Shown piece by piece: positions 31,188 to 34,393 of a stretch of DNA of 34,393 nucleotides. The position numbers and the translations under genes were made by a program. The notes under the pieces are model-generated. The model was not told where the DNA came from. It made no database searches and saw only the letters and a program-made list of their open reading frames with translations. The stretch covers positions 1-34,393 of the forward strand of contig CAYNWK010000035.1 of assembly GCA_964400875.1 (NCBI GenBank), written 5' to 3'. This DNA is from CAYNWK01 sp964400875. Its GTDB lineage: Bacteria > Chloroflexota > Anaerolineae > Anaerolineales > UBA4823. The stretch's first letter is position 1, and each line of letters starts with the position of its first letter.

Positions 31188-32480
31188 GTGAACGACGCCC
31201 GGCAGCCCGCCCAGGACGAGGTCAACCGGCTGGTCGATCACCTGTTCCGCCACAACGCAGGGCAGCTGGTCGCCGGCCTGACGCGCGTGTTCGGGGTCGA
31301 TCGCCTGGAGCTGGTCGAGGAGGTCGTGCAGGAGGCGCTGATCAAGGCCCTGCGCCTGTGGCCTTACCGCGGCGTCCCGGAGAATCCGGGCGGTTGGCTG
31401 CGCCAGGTTGCCAGGAACATGGCCCTAGATGCCCTGCGCCGTGAAGCCAGCTTGCGGGAGAAGCTGCCGCTGCTCGAACGTATGGGTGCATCGTCCAAGG
31501 AACCGGGGGATGGTTCCCGGGGATCCCTGGACGACGACCAGCTCACCATGATCTTCATCTGCTGCCACCCGGCGCTTACTTTGCAGGCGCAGGTCACGCT
31601 GACCCTCAAGGTGGTCGCCGGGTTCGGCGTCTCCGAGATCGCTCGCGCCTTCCTGAGCAGCGAGACAGCCATCGCTCAGCGCCTGGTGCGCGCCCGGCGC
31701 AGCTTACGTGAGCAGGGAGTTGACTTTACACTGCCGGAGGGCCCTGCCCTGGCGGTTCGGCTGGAGGCGGTGTTGGGGGTGATCTACCTGATCTTCAACG
31801 AGGGCTATAACGCCACCCAGGGACCCGAGCTGGTGCGAGCAGAGCTGTGCGCCGAGGCCATCCGCCTGGCGTCCGCGCTGTCCGCCCATCCGCTGGGCCG
31901 CGCCCCCGAGGTCTATGCGCTGCTGGCGATGATGCATTTTCACGCCTCCCGGTTGGAGGCGCGCCTCGACCTGGAGGGGAACCTGCTGACCCTGGCTGAG
32001 CAGGACCGCTCGCGCTGGTCTGCCGAACATATCCGCGCCGGCCTCCGGTATCTCGAGCTGGCCCGCTCCGGCGAGCGGCTCAGCGCTTATCACCTGGAAG
32101 CCGGGATCGCCGCCTGCCACGCAGCCGCCTCCAGCTATGAAGCGACCGATTGGTCCGACATCCTCTTTTATTACGATAGTTTGCTGGCGATCCGGCCTTC
32201 ACCGGTCGCCGCGCTCAACCGGGCGGTGGCGCTGGCGATGCGGGACGGCCCCGAGGCCGGGCTGTCCGCGTTAGAAACCCTCCAGGACGAACCGGAACTA
32301 CAAACCTATTACCTGCTGCCGGCTGCCTTCGGCGAGCTGCACGCCCGCGCCGGACGGCCCGAATTGGCGGCTGCGTATTACCGCCGGGCGCTGGAACTGA
32401 CGGGCAACGCGGCCGAGCGCCGCTTCCTGCAGCGCAAGATCGACCGCGTTGCCCGCCCGAACAACTCCATATCCACTTAA
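31188..32480 (+). CDS. ECF42-type sigma factor with C-terminal helical extension
   Basis: A 430-residue sigma factor of the large ECF42/SigI-like group (DUF6596). Region 2 is at 10-95 (LVEEVVQEALIKALRLW, GGWLRQVARNMALDALRRE), and region 4 at 115-180 contains MIFICCHPALTLQAQVTLTLKVVAGF and the helix-turn-helix FLSSETAIAQRLVRARR. The C-terminal 240 residues, from AVLGVIYLIFNEGY to the end, form the extension of this group, which carries a TPR-like region and is needed for activity in studied members. No anti-sigma factor is encoded nearby, as usual for this group. The start is GTG. A DGPF protein gene lies 15 bp upstream. A 13-bp stem terminator follows. Confidence 0.92.
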   Translation: MNDARQPAQDEVNRLVDHLFRHNAGQLVAGLTRVFGVDRLELVEEVVQEALIKALRLWPYRGVPENPGGWLRQVARNMALDALRREASLREKLPLLERMGASSKEPGDGSRGSLDDDQLTMIFICCHPALTLQAQVTLTLKVVAGFGVSEIARAFLSSETAIAQRLVRARRSLREQGVDFTLPEGPALAVRLEAVLGVIYLIFNEGYNATQGPELVRAELCAEAIRLASALSAHPLGRAPEVYALLAMMHFHASRLEARLDLEGNLLTLAEQDRSRWSAEHIRAGLRYLELARSGERLSAYHLEAGIAACHAAASSYEATDWSDILFYYDSLLAIRPSPVAALNRAVALAMRDGPEAGLSALETLQDEPELQTYYLLPAAFGELHARAGRPELAAAYYRRALELTGNAAERRFLQRKIDRVARPNNSIST

Positions 32481-32484
32481 ATAA

Positions 32485-32520
32485 AAAACTGGGCCGGGGT
32501 GGAGCCGCCGGCCCAGTTTT
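32485..32520 (+). terminator. Bidirectional terminator between convergent genes
   Basis: A perfect 13-bp stem AAAACTGGGCCGG with its complement (32485-32497, 32508-32520), 10-nt loop, A-run on the left and T-run on the right. It lies 4 bp after the ECF42 stop and 45 bp before the stop of the convergent membrane protein gene. The minus-strand side has the longer T-tract (TTTTTTATTT). Confidence 0.92.
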
Positions 32521-32564
32521 GGTAGGGTTGTGCGTTTATCAATTCGATCGCTGCGGGCCTCCTC

Positions 32565-32834
32565 TCAAGCGGCGACGATGGTCAAGACCCCCACCGTCAC
32601 CATAATTAATACCACCAGCAAGACCGTCCAAGTGACCATCACCGGCCGCAAAGCAAGTTCGTCGGCGCGCTGCCAGCCTCTAATGAAGGTTCGCCGGCCG
32701 CGCCGCGCGGCCTCGAGAAGATGGAAAAGGTGGAATCTGTCCTGGTCGCCAGAAACCCTGGTCGAGACGTACATTTGCAAAGCCAGGTTGGCGGGCAATA
32801 CCAGGCCGAAAAATAAGATTACGGGAAAATACAT
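32565..32834 (-). CDS. Small two-helix membrane protein, paralogue 2
   Basis: An 89-residue membrane protein clearly related to the one at 28794-29084. Helices are near 2-20 (YFPVILFFGLVLPANLAL) and 63-87 (WTVLLVVLIMVTVGVLTIVA). Shared features are ANLALQMYVSTRV, RTFIRGWQRADELALRPVM and WTVLL. The central soluble stretch differs most (SGDQDRFHLFHLLEAARRGR). The start at ATG 32834 has AAGGAGG upstream; an earlier in-frame ATG (32882) lacks it. The promoter is conserved with paralogue 1. The function is unknown. Confidence 0.82.
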   Translation of the reverse strand: MYFPVILFFGLVLPANLALQMYVSTRVSGDQDRFHLFHLLEAARRGRRTFIRGWQRADELALRPVMVTWTVLLVVLIMVTVGVLTIVAA

Positions 32835-32908
32835 TCGGGTGGCCCCTCCTTTAAGGTAGGATGGTGGTGCAGGATCCGGCATAAACCGGGATAAGAACTT
32901 TCGCTTTT

Positions 32909-32937
32909 ATCCTAGCAAACCCCCGCCCGTCAGTCAA
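32909..32937 (-). promoter_or_regulatory. Sigma-70-type promoter of paralogue 2
   Basis: On the minus strand TTGACT (32937-32932), 17-bp spacer, TAGGAT (32914-32909), about 75 bp before the ATG. The region around it matches the promoter of paralogue 1, including TGTGATTGAC and GTTTGCTAGG. Confidence 0.75.
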
Positions 32938-33006
32938 TCACAGTATTGTAGGGTGAAAAGTGTAACGAAAGCCGCCCTTATTGCGTTAAAGGGGAATTTT
33001 GCAACG

Positions 33007-33029
33007 TAAAATGTCCCCCTGCGGACATT
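33007..33029 (-). terminator. Possible terminator of the right-hand MFS gene
   Basis: A 7-bp stem AATGTCC / GGACATT with 6-nt loop. On the minus strand it is followed by TTTACG after the stem's own T's. It is about 95 bp past the MFS stop. The stem is short, so the call is tentative. Confidence 0.38.
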
Positions 33030-33124
33030 ATCGAACCAAATATAACGAAATTGAAAGTCACGACCCCCGGCTACAGCAGATAGCAAACCATACCTGGCCT
33101 GTCACCTTTGGGAAATCCTTCACA

Positions 33125-34393
33125 TCAGGATTCGGCGCCGGCCGCGGCGGCGTTGGGGTCTAGCGCCGCGATGTTGGGCAGGCCTTGCGCAGCGCAGGCG
33201 CCCTGCACGCCGGCCTTGCCGACGATCAAGTCGGCCGGTTCGCGCATGCGCCGCAAGATCAGCACCAGCGGCAGCGCCAGCACGGTAACCAAGCCGCCGT
33301 ACACGTAGCCGGCGGCGAGGGACTGCATTTGCGCCACGTTGCCCAGCCCGAACTGGCCCAGGGAACTGCCCCCGCTGGAGACCAGCGAGTCGAAGGAGAT
33401 CACCGAGGCGCGCTGTTCCGAGGGTATCTTCTGGTGCAGGTAGGCCTGCCGCACCGGACCCCACACACCCAGCGCCGCTTGCGAGAGCAAATACAGGCTG
33501 ACTGCCAGCCAGAACGATCCGGTCAGCCCGACGCACACGGCGGCCGCCGTGTGCGCTACTGCGGCCCAGGCCAGCAGCGTGGTGCGCCTGCCGCAGAAGC
33601 GGGTGAACCAGCCGATCAGGCTGTTGCCGGCGATGGTCGCCAGGGCGACCAGGGCTGAGATCACGCCGGCTACCCAGGGCAGGTTCTTGCCGAGCAGGTC
33701 GAGGAAATACGGCTGCCAGGCGTAAAAGCCCCAGGCTAAAAAGACCGCCTGCGCCGTTCCGGCCAGGATCAGCAGCCGCACGGAGCGCTCCTGCCATCCG
33801 TACGCGATGCTGGCCCGGGCGACCGAGCGCATCTCGGCCGGCAGGGCGCGCCAGATCATCCCCCGGGGCGCGAAGCCCAGGTCGTGCATGCTGAAGAAGG
33901 CGATGACGAAGACCACCGCCAGCAGCCCGGCGCGGGCCAGGAAGGGGTAGGCCAGGTCCAGCCCGCCGAGCAGCCCGCCGCCCACCGAACCGATCAGCAT
34001 CGCCGCGCCGGAGACGATGGCGCCGCGCGAGAAGACCTGGTCGAGTTGGCCCGTATACCCGGAGGCTTTCAAAGCGTCTACCAGCCAGGCTTCCATCGCC
34101 CCGGAATAGAAGGTGTAGCCCAGGCCGAGCACCACCGACATCAGCGAGAACAACAGCAGCCCGCCGCCTATCGAGGCGATGCTGACATAGCCCAGGGTGC
34201 CGGCGAACAGCACGGCCAGGCTCAGCAGGAATGAGGCGCGCCGCCCGCGCAGGTCGGCGAAAACCCCGGTGGGGATCTCGAAGACCACCATCCCGATGGT
34301 GAAGACGGCGTTGGCGGTGAACACCTCCCGGAGGTCCAACCCGGCGTCCAGCAGGAACAGCGTGTTCACCCCCCAGATCGCCGAGGTGGAGAG
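33125..34393 (-). CDS. MFS transporter, 5'-partial at window end
   Basis: An MFS membrane transporter of which about 422 residues are visible. The reading frame stays open to the right edge, and the codons beyond the first possible GTG (34369) encode STSAIWGVNTLFLLDAGL, which is the start of helix 1. The true start therefore lies outside the window. About 12 helices are present, with the loop motif ADLRGRRASF between helices 2 and 3 and EIPTGVFADL before it, a pattern common in efflux-type MFS proteins. The C-terminal tail ends in Ala-rich NIAALDPNAAAAGAES. Substrate unknown. Confidence 0.85.
   Translation of the reverse strand, partial: LSTSAIWGVNTLFLLDAGLDLREVFTANAVFTIGMVVFEIPTGVFADLRGRRASFLLSLAVLFAGTLGYVSIASIGGGLLLFSLMSVVLGLGYTFYSGAMEAWLVDALKASGYTGQLDQVFSRGAIVSGAAMLIGSVGGGLLGGLDLAYPFLARAGLLAVVFVIAFFSMHDLGFAPRGMIWRALPAEMRSVARASIAYGWQERSVRLLILAGTAQAVFLAWGFYAWQPYFLDLLGKNLPWVAGVISALVALATIAGNSLIGWFTRFCGRRTTLLAWAAVAHTAAAVCVGLTGSFWLAVSLYLLSQAALGVWGPVRQAYLHQKIPSEQRASVISFDSLVSSGGSSLGQFGLGNVAQMQSLAAGYVYGGLVTVLALPLVLILRRMREPADLIVGKAGVQGACAAQGLPNIAALDPNAAAAGAES

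Overview
The window is a GC-rich bacterial chromosome segment of 34.4 kb with 26 protein-coding genes, two 100-N scaffold gaps (1283-1382 and 9823-9922), and no tRNA, rRNA, CRISPR array or intact transposase that I can see. The gene mix suggests a Chloroflexota bacterium (Anaerolineae-like) assembled from a metagenome. Pointers are a class III cyclase fused to AAA and TPR domains, a nucleotide-translocase/HEAT/cyclic-nucleotide-binding fusion, a SpoIIE phosphatase with a GspE-like front end, an ECF42 sigma factor beside a DGPF protein, and lipoproteins with Thr/Pro linkers. This placement is inference.

Left region, plus strand (1-16599). The window opens inside a GH25 muramidase gene with a C-terminal accessory region. 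A repeat copy runs into the first gap, and a secreted endonuclease/exonuclease/phosphatase gene follows whose start lies in that gap. Next is a 1029-residue membrane protein that joins a translocase-like domain, HEAT repeats and a cyclic-nucleotide-binding domain. Then comes a tightly packed run of five genes: a UBP-type zinc finger protein, a 1162-residue adenylate/guanylate cyclase-AAA-TPR protein, an AddB-like nuclease, an AddA-like helicase-nuclease and an APRT-like phosphoribosyltransferase. Intergenic distances here are 15 nt or less, with one GTGA stop-start overlap.

Middle region, minus strand (16663-29084). In transcription order from the right this holds: a small two-helix membrane protein, a DinB-like protein, another small membrane protein, an SH3-like lipoprotein, a nitroreductase, then a likely operon of an Asp/Glu-racemase-like protein, HhH-GPD glycosylase, cyclase-family hydrolase and GspE-like/GAF/SpoIIE phosphatase. 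After these come a cupredoxin lipoprotein with a strong terminator, an ECF sigma factor with a candidate ECF-type promoter of its own, an unknown 151-residue protein coupled to an MFS exporter, a cupin and a second MFS transporter.

Right region, mixed strands (29290-34393). This holds a PlsC-like acyltransferase with a strong terminator, a secreted protein of unknown function, the DGPF/ECF42 sigma pair, a second copy of the small two-helix membrane protein, and an MFS transporter running off the window end.

Three cross-cutting patterns stand out. The two small membrane proteins (28794-29084 and 32565-32834) are paralogues that also share their promoter sequence. A short repeat with ends GGAGTTACGCAG / GCGTAAGTCC occurs four times, and one copy coincides with an assembly break. 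The left half couples a cyclic-nucleotide-making enzyme with a nearby membrane protein that carries a cyclic-nucleotide-binding domain.
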